From positions 496,001 through 560,000 of the forward strand of contig NZ_FMAD01000001.1 of the NCBI RefSeq assembly GCF_900094595.1: a stretch of 64,000 bases of DNA, written 5' to 3'. The notes below the pieces were generated by a model. That model was not told the origin of the DNA. It did not search any database and worked only from the letters and a program-made list of their open reading frames with translations. A program made the translations under genes and the position numbers. Of the stretch, positions 1-7,754 are shown piece by piece; within the stretch, counting starts at the first letter, position 1; every line of letters starts with the position of its first letter. This DNA comes from Cupriavidus alkaliphilus (lineage in GTDB: Bacteria > Pseudomonadota > Gammaproteobacteria > Burkholderiales > Burkholderiaceae).

Positions 1-1
1 A

Positions 2-274
2 CAGCAGGCGCTCGCCGACCAGGCGGGCGTGGTCTTCATCGTCCGCAGCACGGCGGTGGACTACAATGCGCCCGCCCGGCTGGACGACCAGCTTGAGATC
101 CGCACGCGCATCGACCGGGTCGGCCCGGCTTCGGTGCAGTTCACCCAGGAAGCCTGGCGTGGCGAGCTGATGCTCGCGACCGGCGCGATCCGCGTTGGCT
201 GCGTCGACAAAAGCACTTTTCGTCCCGCCCCGATCCCCGACCCCGTTCTAGCCACCATCAAGTCAGCACGATGA
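2..274 (+). CDS. ybgC: Acyl-CoA thioesterase YbgC, C-terminal part
   Basis: This is the last 90 codons of a hot-dog-fold thioesterase whose start lies left of the window. The reading frame is open from base 2 to the stop. The visible part has the YbgC-type pattern 'TAVDYNAPARLDDQLEIRTRI' in shortened form (TAVDYNAPARLDD), the strand that packs against the hot-dog helix, and a C-terminal 'GAIRVGCVD' strand. YbgC is the usual first gene of tol-pal operons and hydrolyses short or long acyl-CoA or acyl-ACP esters in the cytoplasm near the inner membrane. Its stop codon overlaps the tolQ start (ATGA at 271-274), which supports translational coupling. The N-terminal catalytic Asp region is not in the window. 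Confidence 0.85.
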   Translation, partial: QQALADQAGVVFIVRSTAVDYNAPARLDDQLEIRTRIDRVGPASVQFTQEAWRGELMLATGAIRVGCVDKSTFRPAPIPDPVLATIKSAR

Positions 275-954
275 ATCCCGTGACCGTCACGCAAGACATG
301 TCGATCGTAACGCTGGTGCTCCACGCCAGCGTGCTGGCACAGGCCGTCATGGCGCTGTTGCTCGTCATGTCGCTGTTTTCGTGGACCTATATCTTCCGCA
401 AGCACCTGGCGGTGCGTTCGGCGCGCACCCAGACCGAAGGCTTCGAGCGCGACTTCTGGGCCGGCGGCGACCTGCAGGCGCTCTATAACAGCGCCGTCAA
501 CAACCGCCACAACACCGGTGCGCTGGAACGGATCTTCGAATCCGGCATGGGCGAGTTCCTGAAGGCGCGCGAGCGCGGCAACGAGGCCGGCGCGCTGCTC
601 GACGCCGCCCGCCGCGCCATGCGCGCAGCCTACCAGCGCGAGATGGACGTGCTGGAATCGCATTTGCCGTTCCTGGCCTCGGTCGGTTCGGTGAGCCCGT
701 ATATCGGCCTGTTCGGCACGGTGTGGGGGATCATGAACGCGTTCCGCGGGCTGTCGAACGTGCAGCAGGCGACGCTTGCGTCGGTGGCGCCCGGCATTGC
801 CGAAGCACTGGTGGCGACCGCGATCGGCCTGTTCGCGGCGATCCCGGCAGTGATCGCCTACAACCGCTATGCCACCGAAATCGATCGCCTGGCGATCCGG
901 TTCGAGAGCTTCATGGAAGAGTTCCTGAACATCCTGCAGCGGCAGACCCGCTAA
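271..954 (+). CDS. tolQ: Tol-Pal system proton channel subunit TolQ
   Basis: Protein of 227 residues, the normal TolQ length. It has an N-terminal membrane helix (about residues 15-40, AQAVMALLLVMSLFSWTYIF), a cytoplasmic loop, and two further helices at about 130-155 and 170-195. The segment 'GLFGTVWGIMNAF' is the MotA/TolQ/ExbB signature. With TolR it forms the inner-membrane motor that uses proton flow to energise TolA during cell constriction. The start overlaps the ybgC stop by four bases, and tolR follows after 61 bp, so this is one operon. Identification is secure; ExbB is excluded by the ybgC-tolR-tolA-tolB-pal context. Confidence 0.97.
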   Translation: MNPVTVTQDMSIVTLVLHASVLAQAVMALLLVMSLFSWTYIFRKHLAVRSARTQTEGFERDFWAGGDLQALYNSAVNNRHNTGALERIFESGMGEFLKARERGNEAGALLDAARRAMRAAYQREMDVLESHLPFLASVGSVSPYIGLFGTVWGIMNAFRGLSNVQQATLASVAPGIAEALVATAIGLFAAIPAVIAYNRYATEIDRLAIRFESFMEEFLNILQRQTR

Positions 955-1015
955 CCGTATTCCCTATCAACGGTCCGGGCCGTGAGTCCGGGCCGGCGTT
1001 TCCAGGAGTCCTGCA

Positions 1016-1459
1016 ATGGCAGCCATTCAGCGCCGCGGCGGCTCGCGCCGCCGGGCCAGCGCCGAGATCAACGTCGTGCCGTACATCGACGTCATGCTCG
1101 TGCTGCTGGTCATCTTCATGGTGGCCGCGCCGATCGTCAGCCCCGCCACCGTCGACCTGCCCACCGTGGCCAATGCCACGCCGCAGCAGAAGGCGCCGCC
1201 GATCGTCGTCACCGTGCATGAAGACGGCCAGCTCACCGCGCGCGGCAAGGACACCGCCGGCAATGCCTTCGAGCGCAAGCTCGACAAGCAGGGCCTGCTG
1301 GACTTCGTCCACCAGCGCCAGAACGAGAACCCGGACCAGCCGGTGGTGATCGCCGCCGACCGCGCGGTCAAGTACGAGGCGGTGCTGGACGTGATGTCGA
1401 TCCTGAAAGCCGACGGCGTCAAGCGCGTGGGCCTGATGGTCAAGTCCAAGACCTCCTGA
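1016..1459 (+). CDS. tolR: Tol-Pal system motor subunit TolR
   Basis: Protein of 147 residues. A short basic cytoplasmic N-terminus is followed by one membrane helix (about residues 22-42) that contains the conserved Asp in 'VPYIDVMLVLLVIFMV'. This is the proton-carrying residue of the ExbD/TolR family. The rest is the periplasmic domain, ending in the family-typical 'GVKRVGLMVK'. An AGGAG ribosome site lies just before the start (near 1004-1008). It works with TolQ as the proton-driven stator and binds peptidoglycan. It lies between tolQ and tolA. Confidence 0.96.
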   Translation: MAAIQRRGGSRRRASAEINVVPYIDVMLVLLVIFMVAAPIVSPATVDLPTVANATPQQKAPPIVVTVHEDGQLTARGKDTAGNAFERKLDKQGLLDFVHQRQNENPDQPVVIAADRAVKYEAVLDVMSILKADGVKRVGLMVKSKTS

Positions 1460-1495
1460 CGCATTGAAGCGCCTATCCGATTGCCGTTGCGCCTG

Positions 1496-2554
1496 ATGAC
1501 GACCGCCGCCGCCTATCCCTACCAGCCGGTCAAGGAGCGGGGAACCCTGCGTTCCTTCCTGCTCGCGCTGCTCATGCACCTGCTGCTGTCCGTGGTGCTG
1601 TACTACGGCGTGAGCTGGCAGAGCAGCACCCCGGTCGGGGCCGAGGCCGAACTGTGGGAGGAGATTCCCGCCGCCACCGCGCCCCCGCCACCGCGGCCGC
1701 AACCCGAGCCCGAGCCGGTGGTGCAGCCGCGTCCGGCGCCGCCGCCGCCCCAGGTGAAGAGCAAGGTCGAGGACGACGCCGACATCGCGCTGGAGCAGAA
1801 GAAGCGCCGCGCCGAAGCGGCCGCGCGCGAAGAAGCCGAGCGCAAGGAAGCGGCGCGCAAGGAGTCCGAGCGCAAGGAAGAGGCCCGCAAGGAGGCCCTG
1901 CGCAAGGAGGCTGAGCGCAAGGAAACCGAGCGGCGCGAAGCCGAGCGCAAGGAAGCGCAGCGCAAGGAAGACGCGAAGAAGAAGGCCGCGCAGCAGGAGC
2001 AGGACCGCAAGGAACAGGCCGAGCGCGAGCGCAAGGAAGCCGCCGAGGCCAAGGCCAAAGCGCAGGCCGATGCCAAGGCCAAGGCCCAGGCCGACGCCAA
2101 GGCGAAAGCCCAGGCGGATGCCAAGGCCAAGGCGGATGCCGATGCCAAGGCCAAGCGCGAAGCCGCCGCCAACGCCCAGCGCAAGAGCGAGCTGGCGCGC
2201 CTGCAGGCGCTGGCCGGCGGCTCCGGCGCCGGCGGTGGCGGGGTCGGCAATGCGGCCGGCGCCGGTGCCGGCGGTGGTGGCAAGGCTTCGCCCGGCTATG
2301 CCGACCGCGTGCGCCGCCGCGTCAAGCCGAACATCGTCTTTACCGAGGACGTGCCGGGCAACCCGACCGCGGTGGTCTCGGTGCAGCTGGCGCCGGACGG
2401 TTCGCTGCTGTCGGCGCGGCTGTCCAAGTCCAGCGGCAACTCCGGCTGGGACAATGCCGTGCTGCGCGCAGTCGAGCGTTCCGATCCGCTGCCGCGCGAC
2501 GAGAACGGCAAGGCGCCGGCCAGCTTCACCATTACCTTCCGTCCGAAGGACTGA
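1496..2554 (+). CDS. tolA: Cell envelope integrity protein TolA
   Basis: Protein of 352 residues from the ATG at 1496. A TTG at 1481 would add five residues; neither start has a clear ribosome site, and I prefer the ATG because family members begin near 'MTTAAAYPYQP'. There is one N-terminal membrane helix (about 23-43), then a Pro-rich stretch and a long Lys/Glu/Ala-rich helical arm (about residues 95-240) made of repeats such as 'ERKEA' and 'KAKAQADA'. A Gly/Ala-rich hinge (about 240-262) follows, then the globular C-terminal domain ending in 'PASFTITFRPKD'. TolA spans the periplasm and links the TolQR motor to TolB and Pal. A 10-bp direct repeat overlaps its stop. Confidence 0.94.
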   Translation: MTTAAAYPYQPVKERGTLRSFLLALLMHLLLSVVLYYGVSWQSSTPVGAEAELWEEIPAATAPPPPRPQPEPEPVVQPRPAPPPPQVKSKVEDDADIALEQKKRRAEAAAREEAERKEAARKESERKEEARKEALRKEAERKETERREAERKEAQRKEDAKKKAAQQEQDRKEQAERERKEAAEAKAKAQADAKAKAQADAKAKAQADAKAKADADAKAKREAAANAQRKSELARLQALAGGSGAGGGGVGNAAGAGAGGGGKASPGYADRVRRRVKPNIVFTEDVPGNPTAVVSVQLAPDGSLLSARLSKSSGNSGWDNAVLRAVERSDPLPRDENGKAPASFTITFRPKD

Positions 2555-2568
2555 GTGAGACTGAGTGA
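2549..2568 (+). repeat. 10-bp direct repeat at the tolA stop
   Basis: GACTGAGTGA occurs twice head to tail (2549-2558 and 2559-2568) and includes the tolA TGA. It looks like a small slippage duplication. The rest of the 216-bp tolA-tolB gap shows no clear gene, and tolB may have its own promoter there. Confidence 0.6.
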
Positions 2569-2770
2569 ACGGCACAGCATGATTTGCAACATAATGCAAC
2601 CTTCATCGTCGGGTTCCGGTCCCAGCGCTAGCATGACAGGTTGCCTGACGCAGCCGACGGTGCGGTATGCACACGGACGGGGCATGCGCCACGCGCTGCA
2701 ATGCCGCATTTGCCCGTGTTGCCGATTGCCTGTCGTGCCCGACGAAACTTGAAATCGACTGAGGAGCAGC

Positions 2771-4144
2771 ATGCGAAAGCTTTGGGCCCCCAACTGGCTG
2801 TCCGCGAGGCGGCACAACGCAGATTCCCCCGCATCCCGAGGTGCGAGCCGGCCGGTGCCGCTGGCGGGCCGGCGCGCGCTGATGGCGTGGCTGGCCGCGG
2901 CCATGACCATGGCCGCCGGCGCCGCCCACGCACAGCTGAACGTTGAGATCTCCGGCGTGGGCGCCAGCCAGTTCCCGGTGGCCACCGCCAACTTCCAGGG
3001 TGAGGCCCAGGGCCCGCAGAACCTGACCGCGATCATCCGTTCGGACCTGGCCCGCAGCGGCCGTTTCCGCAACGTCGACCCGGGCGGCGCGACCGTGGCC
3101 GAGTCGGCCAATGTCGACCTGGGCAGCTGGAAGGCGCGCGGCGCCGATGCCTTCGTCGCCGGCAGCGTGACCCCGGCCGCGGGCGGCAAGTACGAAGTGC
3201 GCTTCCGCCTGTACGACACCGTCAAGGGCCAGAGCCTGGGCGGGCTGGCCTTTACCGTGAACCAGTCGCAGCTGCGCGTGACCGCGCACAAGATCGCCGA
3301 CTACATCTATGAAAAGCTGCTGGGCGAGCGCGGCGTGTTTGCCACGCGCCTGTCCTACGTGTCGAAGGTGGGTGGCCGCTACCAGCTGCTGATCTCGGAT
3401 TCGGACGGGCAGAACGCCCAGGTGGCGCTGACCAGCAACGAGCCCATCATCTCGCCGTCGTGGTCGCCGGACGGCGCGCGCGTGGCCTACGTCTCGTTCG
3501 AGGCCAAGAAGCCGGTGGTCTATGTGCACGACCTGGCCAGCGGCAAGCGCACGCTGGTGTCGAACCAGAAGGGCAACAACAGCGCGCCGTCGTGGTCGCC
3601 GGACGGCCGCCACCTGGCGCTGGCGCTGTCGCGCGACGGCAATACCCAGGTCTACCAGGTCAACGCCGACGGCTCGGGCATCCGCCGCCTGTCGCGCAGC
3701 AGCGCCATCGACACCGAGCCGCAGTACTCGCCCGACGGCAAGAGCATCTATTTCACCAGCGACCGCGGCGGTGCGCCGCAGGTCTACCGCATGCCCGCCT
3801 CCGGCGAGGAGGGCGGCGGGGCGCAACGCGTCACCTTCAAGGGCAGCTACAACGTGAGCCCGCGCATTTCGCCGGATGGCAAGTACCTGGCGTACATTTC
3901 GCGCGGGGGCGGCTTCAAGCTGCAGTTGCAGGACCTGACCAACGGCGACGTGACGTCGCTGACCGATACGGCCAACGACGAAGCGCCCAGCTTCGCCGCC
4001 AACGGCAAGTACATCCTCTATGCCACCCGCGTGGGCGGTCGCGCGGTGCTGGCGGCGGTGTCCACTGACGGGCGTACCCGGCAGGTTCTGTCCCTCCAGT
4101 CCGGCGATGTTCGCGAGCCGTCCTGGGGTCCTTTCATGCAATAA
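2771..4144 (+). CDS. tolB: Tol-Pal system beta-propeller protein TolB
   Basis: Protein of 457 residues. The start at 2771 has a good ribosome site (GAGGAG). The export signal is unusually long: about 40 residues, including '[10 protein letters not shown]', precede a hydrophobic stretch that ends 'AAGAAHA'. The paired Arg might make it Tat-like, or a later start (ATG 2882) could give an ordinary Sec signal. An N-terminal alpha/beta domain is followed by a six-bladed propeller with repeated 'SWSPDG', 'YSPDGK' and 'ISPDGK' blades. TolB is periplasmic and switches between Pal and TolA. The distance from tolA (216 bp) is larger than elsewhere in the cluster. Confidence 0.96.
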   Translation: MRKLWAPNWLSARRHNADSPASRGASRPVPLAGRRALMAWLAAAMTMAAGAAHAQLNVEISGVGASQFPVATANFQGEAQGPQNLTAIIRSDLARSGRFRNVDPGGATVAESANVDLGSWKARGADAFVAGSVTPAAGGKYEVRFRLYDTVKGQSLGGLAFTVNQSQLRVTAHKIADYIYEKLLGERGVFATRLSYVSKVGGRYQLLISDSDGQNAQVALTSNEPIISPSWSPDGARVAYVSFEAKKPVVYVHDLASGKRTLVSNQKGNNSAPSWSPDGRHLALALSRDGNTQVYQVNADGSGIRRLSRSSAIDTEPQYSPDGKSIYFTSDRGGAPQVYRMPASGEEGGGAQRVTFKGSYNVSPRISPDGKYLAYISRGGGFKLQLQDLTNGDVTSLTDTANDEAPSFAANGKYILYATRVGGRAVLAAVSTDGRTRQVLSLQSGDVREPSWGPFMQ

Positions 4145-4159
4145 CAGGAGTCATTCACC

Positions 4160-4672
4160 ATGCCTCAACTGATGACCAAAACCCTTGCCGTTGCCGCACT
4201 GCTGGCCCTGGGCGCCTGCAGCTCCGGCGTCAAGCTCGACGATACCGCCAACGCCGGCGCCGGCACGGCCGGCGCGGGCGCTGCCGATCCGCGCGCCGTC
4301 ACCCCGGTGACCGCCGCCGATCCGCTGAACGACCCGAACAGCCCGCTGGCCAAGCGCAGCGTCTACTTCGACTTCGACAGCTACACCGTCAAGGCCGACT
4401 ACCAGGGCATGCTGGGCGCGCACGCCAAGTACCTGGGTACCAACAAGGGCCGCAAGATCCTGATCCAGGGCAACACCGACGAACGCGGCACCAGCGAGTA
4501 CAACCTCGCGCTGGGGCAGAAGCGCGCCGAAGCCGTGCGCCGCTCGCTGGCCTCGATGGGCGTGCCCGACGCGCAGATGGAAGCCGTCAGCCTGGGCAAG
4601 GAAAAGCCCAAGGCGACCGGCCACGATGAAGCCTCGTGGGCCGAGAACCGCCGCGCGGACATCAACTACTGA
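4160..4672 (+). CDS. pal: Peptidoglycan-associated lipoprotein Pal
   Basis: Protein of 170 residues. The lipoprotein signal peptide ends in the lipobox 'LGAC', so Cys20 is the lipidated residue. After an Ala/Gly-rich linker comes the OmpA-like peptidoglycan-binding domain (about 60-170) with 'IQGNTDERGTSEYNLALGQ', which includes the Asp and Arg that bind diaminopimelate. Pal anchors the outer membrane to the cell wall and is recycled by TolB/TolA. It is 15 bp after tolB with a GGAG ribosome site, and is followed 15 bp later by cpoB. Confidence 0.97.
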   Translation: MPQLMTKTLAVAALLALGACSSGVKLDDTANAGAGTAGAGAADPRAVTPVTAADPLNDPNSPLAKRSVYFDFDSYTVKADYQGMLGAHAKYLGTNKGRKILIQGNTDERGTSEYNLALGQKRAEAVRRSLASMGVPDAQMEAVSLGKEKPKATGHDEASWAENRRADINY

Positions 4673-4687
4673 TCTGGACCGCCTTCC

Positions 4688-5446
4688 ATGAAAGCACGCG
4701 TTTCCACCCTGTTGTGGCTCGCCGCCGTTGTCGGCGGCGGCATGCTGCCGCTGTCGCAGGCGCATGCCGGAGTGTTCGACGATGACGAGGCCCGCAAGGC
4801 CGTCATCAGCCTGCGCGACCAGTTCAACGGTTTCCAGGCGACCGCGACGCAGCGCATCGAGCAGAACAGCCGCAACCTGCTCGACATGCAGAACCAGCTC
4901 GAAGGCCTGCGCCAGGAAGTGGCGCGGCTGCGCGGTCAGAACGAAGTCCTGCAGAACACGGTGGACACGCTGCAGAAGCAGCAGAAGGACTACTACGCCG
5001 ACCTCGATGCACGCCTGAAGAAATTCGAGCCGCAGCAGGTCACGGTCGAGGGTCGCGAAGGCGTGTCGCAGCCGGGCGAGAAGCCTGAATACGATGCCGC
5101 GCTCAAGCAGTTCCAGGCGGGCGATTTCAAGACCGCGGGGAATTCGTTCTCGGCGTTCGTGAAAAAGTACCCGCAGAGCCCGTACCTGCCGCTGGCACAG
5201 TACTGGCTCGGCAACTCGCTGTACGCGCAGCGCGACTACAAGGGTTCCACCTTCGTGCTACAGAACATGGTCAACGCCAACCCGACGCACCCCAAGGTGC
5301 CGGACGCGATGATCGCCATTGCCAACAACCAGCTCGAGTCCGGCCAGAAGGCGGCCGCGCGCAAGACGCTGGAGCAGGTGGTGGCGAAGTATCCCGGCAC
5401 CGAGGGCGCGCAGGCGGCGAGCAACCGGCTCAAGACGCTGAAGTAA
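4688..5446 (+). CDS. cpoB: Cell division coordinator CpoB (YbgF)
   Basis: Protein of 252 residues and the last gene of the tol-pal operon. It has a Sec signal peptide ending near 'SQAHA' (about residue 26), a trimerising coiled coil (about 30-110, with many Gln/Leu heptads), a short linker, and three TPR repeats in the C-terminal half (AALKQFQAGDFKTAGNSF, YLPLAQYWLGNSLYAQRDY, and the final helix pair). CpoB is periplasmic, binds TolA, and coordinates peptidoglycan synthesis by PBP1B with outer-membrane constriction. A Rho-independent terminator follows within 30 bp. Confidence 0.94.
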   Translation: MKARVSTLLWLAAVVGGGMLPLSQAHAGVFDDDEARKAVISLRDQFNGFQATATQRIEQNSRNLLDMQNQLEGLRQEVARLRGQNEVLQNTVDTLQKQQKDYYADLDARLKKFEPQQVTVEGREGVSQPGEKPEYDAALKQFQAGDFKTAGNSFSAFVKKYPQSPYLPLAQYWLGNSLYAQRDYKGSTFVLQNMVNANPTHPKVPDAMIAIANNQLESGQKAAARKTLEQVVAKYPGTEGAQAASNRLKTLK

Positions 5447-5472
5447 GCGCCGGCGCCGCCGCCCGCCACTGC

Positions 5473-5499
5473 AAGGTCCGCTTCGGCGGGCCTTTTTCG
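5473..5499 (+). terminator. Terminator of the tol-pal operon
   Basis: A GGTCCGC stem, TTCG tetraloop and GCGGGCC (one G-U pair) are followed by TTTTT at 5493-5497. It sits 28 bp after the cpoB stop and ends the tol-pal operon. Confidence 0.85.
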
Positions 5500-5566
5500 T
5501 TTGTCGCGCTAGAATATGCGATTCGCCTGAATGTCCTTGCGCGCCGCCCCCGGCGCGACCCGCACC

Positions 5567-6250
5567 ATGACTCAACGCGCCATCGTCCTGCTGTCCGGCG
5601 GACTCGACTCCGCCACCGTACTTGCCATGGCCCGCGCCCAGGGCTTCGAGACCTATGCGCTGTCGATGCGCTATGGCCAGCGCCATTCCTCGGAACTGGA
5701 AGCCGCCAAGCGTGTGGCCGCCGCCCTTGGCGCGGTCCGCCACGAGATCGTCGACCTCGACCTGCGCCGCTTTGGCGGCTCGGCGCTGACCGACGACGCG
5801 CTCCAGGTCCCCACCGACGGCGCCAGCGGCGGCATCCCGGTCACCTATGTGCCGGCGCGCAATACCATCATGCTGTCGCTGGCGCTCGGCTGGGCCGAGG
5901 CGGTGGGCGGGCGCGACCTGTTCTTCGGCGCCAACGCGGTCGACTATTCCGGCTACCCGGACTGCCGCCCGGAATACGTCGCGGCCTACGAGACCCTGGC
6001 CAACCTGGCCACCAAGGCCGGCGTCGAGGGCGACCGCTTCCGCGTGCATGCGCCCATCATCGACATGACCAAGGGCGAGATCATCCGCGCCGGCATCGCG
6101 CTGGGCGTCGACTACAGCCTGACCGTGTCGTGCTACCAGGCCGACGACGACGGCCGCGCCTGCGGCGTGTGCGATTCCTGCCGCATCCGCCGCGCCGGCT
6201 TCGAGGCCGCCGGCGTGCCCGATCCGACCCGCTACCAGGCCGCCGCCTGA
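5567..6250 (+). CDS. queC: 7-cyano-7-deazaguanine synthase QueC
   Basis: Protein of 227 residues from the ATG at 5567. An in-frame ATG at 5531 would add 12 Ala/Arg-rich residues not expected in the family. QueC converts 7-carboxy-7-deazaguanine, ammonia and ATP to preQ0 in queuosine biosynthesis. The PP-loop 'SGGLDSAT' is at residues 10-17, and the zinc site is the C-terminal cluster '[18 protein letters not shown]' with four Cys. No other queuosine gene is present in the window. A single short leader separates it from the tol-pal terminator. Confidence 0.96.
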   Translation: MTQRAIVLLSGGLDSATVLAMARAQGFETYALSMRYGQRHSSELEAAKRVAAALGAVRHEIVDLDLRRFGGSALTDDALQVPTDGASGGIPVTYVPARNTIMLSLALGWAEAVGGRDLFFGANAVDYSGYPDCRPEYVAAYETLANLATKAGVEGDRFRVHAPIIDMTKGEIIRAGIALGVDYSLTVSCYQADDDGRACGVCDSCRIRRAGFEAAGVPDPTRYQAAA

Positions 6251-6298
6251 TCCTGCACCTGAGCCCGAGCCTTAGCCTGAGCCCGCCGTTCCCGCCCC

Positions 6299-7414
6299 AT
6301 GCCTGAAATCGATCTTGCCGCGCTGTCGCGCTCGGTGCTGCTGAGCACCTTTGTCCTGACCTTCCTGTTCGGCGCGGTGCTGCAGCGCACGCACTTCTGC
6401 ACCATGGGGGCGGTCTCGGACATCGTCAACATGGGCGACTGGAGCCGCATGCGCATGTGGGTCCTGGCGATCGGCGTGGCCATGATCGGCACCGGCGTGC
6501 TGGCCTGGAACGGCGCCATCGACCCGACCAAGACCATCTACGCCGCGAGCAAGCTGGCGTGGCTGTCGGCGCTGGCCGGCGGGCTGATGTTCGGCTTCGG
6601 CATGGTGCTGGCGTCCGGCTGCGGCAGCAAGACGCTGGTGCGGATCGGCACGGGCAACCTGAAGTCGCTGGTGGTGTTCGTGTTCCTGGGGTTGTCGGCC
6701 TACATGACGCTGCGCGGCGTGTTCGGCGTGGTGCGCGTCAATACCGTCGATGCGGTGGCGCTGGCGCTGCCGACCACGCAGGACCTGCCGTCGGTGCTGG
6801 CGCAGGGCACCGGCGCGGCGCGCGGCTTGCTGCAGCTGGGCCTGGGCCTGGCGCTGGGCGGCGTGCTGGCGGCGTGGGCGCTGGCAGGGCGCGGCTTCCG
6901 CACCTTCGACAATCTGCTGGGCGGCGTCGGCGTGGGCCTGATCATCGTGGCGATGTGGTACGTGTCCGGCCACCTCGGCTACGTCGCCGAAGACCCCAAT
7001 ACGCTGGAAGAACTGTTCGTCTCGACCAACAGCGGCCGCATGGAAAGCCTGAGCTTCGTCGCGCCGTATGCCTACACGCTCGACTGGCTGATGCTGTTCA
7101 GCGACAAGAGCAAGGTGCTGACCATCGGCATCGTCAGCGTGTTCGGCGTGATCGCCGGCGCGGCCGCGTATGCGCTGGCCACGCGCACGTTCCGCTGGGA
7201 AGGCTTCGGCAATGCCGAGGACGTCGCCAACCACATGGTCGGCGGCATCCTGATGGGCGCCGGCGGCGTCACCGCGCTGGGCTGCACGGTCGGGCAGGGG
7301 CTGTCGGGCGTGTCGACGCTGGCGCTGGGATCGTTTATCGCGCTGGCCGGCATCCTGGCCGGCGCGGTGCTGGCGTTCCGCTACCAGATGTGGCGCTTGG
7401 AACGCATGGTCTGA
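6299..7414 (+). CDS. YeeE/YedE family sulfur-compound permease
   Basis: Integral membrane protein of 371 residues with roughly nine or ten hydrophobic helices. It shows the three family Cys motifs: 'THFCTMGAV' near residue 33, 'ASGCGSKTLVRIG' near 106, and 'GCTVGQGLSG' near 325. Family members such as TsuA carry thiosulfate across the inner membrane by passing it between these cysteines. The substrate here is inferred, since neither sulfurtransferase nor TusA-like partner is adjacent. It lies 48 bp after queC in the same direction; the link to queC is probably only positional. Confidence 0.82.
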   Translation: MPEIDLAALSRSVLLSTFVLTFLFGAVLQRTHFCTMGAVSDIVNMGDWSRMRMWVLAIGVAMIGTGVLAWNGAIDPTKTIYAASKLAWLSALAGGLMFGFGMVLASGCGSKTLVRIGTGNLKSLVVFVFLGLSAYMTLRGVFGVVRVNTVDAVALALPTTQDLPSVLAQGTGAARGLLQLGLGLALGGVLAAWALAGRGFRTFDNLLGGVGVGLIIVAMWYVSGHLGYVAEDPNTLEELFVSTNSGRMESLSFVAPYAYTLDWLMLFSDKSKVLTIGIVSVFGVIAGAAAYALATRTFRWEGFGNAEDVANHMVGGILMGAGGVTALGCTVGQGLSGVSTLALGSFIALAGILAGAVLAFRYQMWRLERMV

Positions 7415-7430
7415 AGGCGACGGTGCGCGC

Positions 7431-7460
7431 TTGACACATCGAGAATCGCATCACTATAAT
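7431..7460 (+). promoter_or_regulatory. Sigma-70 promoter of tRNA-Lys
   Basis: Perfect consensus hexamers TTGACA (7431-7436) and TATAAT (7455-7460) with an 18-bp spacer. The tRNA begins 17 bp after the -10 box, so the leader is only about ten bases. Confidence 0.9.
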
Positions 7461-7477
7461 CGCGGTTCTGTTTTTTC

Positions 7478-7553
7478 GGGTCGTTAGCTCAGTCGGTAGA
7501 GCAGCGGACTTTTAATCCGTTGGTCGCGTGTTCGAGTCACGCACGACCCACCA
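7478..7553 (+). tRNA. tRNA-Lys (anticodon UUU)
   Basis: Complete 76-nt cloverleaf with acceptor stem GGGTCGT/ACGACCC, D-arm TAGCTCAGTCGGTAGAGC, anticodon loop CTTTTAA (anticodon TTT at 7511-7513), TTCGAGT T-loop and encoded CCA at 7551-7553. It closely resembles E. coli tRNA-Lys. It is a single-gene unit with its own promoter and terminator. No integrase or attachment-site duplication is visible around it. Confidence 0.98.
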
Positions 7554-7561
7554 GCATTACG

Positions 7562-7596
7562 AAGGGCCTGTGGCGCACGTCACAGGCCCTTTTTGC
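7562..7596 (+). terminator. Terminator of tRNA-Lys
   Basis: A perfect 9-bp stem GGGCCTGTG (7564-7572) / CACAGGCCC (7581-7589) is followed by five T, starting 11 bp after the tRNA 3' end. Confidence 0.92.
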
Positions 7597-7754
7597 TTTC
7601 TTTCCGTCCGGCATGCCCCGATGGTAGGGGGCGCTTTAACTAGTTCGAGGTAGAGACGCGGGCCCGGCGCGCGCCGCACAATGGGTCAGCCGCGGCATAT
7701 GTGGACCGCGGGCGCTCGGAACGGCCGCGAGACACGGCCCCTCGGACAAGACCT

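Noticed and set aside
2070..2160. KAKAQADA-coding DNA repeats as a CRISPR-like array
   Set aside because: The repeats are in frame inside tolA and encode the periplasmic helical arm; no spacers.
911..2599. Long minus-strand open frame opposite tolR and tolA
   Set aside because: It is the antisense of the repetitive Lys/Glu/Ala-coding part of tolA; its product is low-complexity Leu/Gly/Arg and there is no ribosome site.
2603..4141. 512-codon minus-strand frame opposite tolB
   Set aside because: GC-rich antisense shadow; the product is Arg/His/Gly-rich without any domain, while tolB on the other strand is certain.
7478..7553. tRNA-Lys as an integration site of a genomic island
   Set aside because: No integrase, no repeat of the tRNA 3' end and no base-composition shift on either side.
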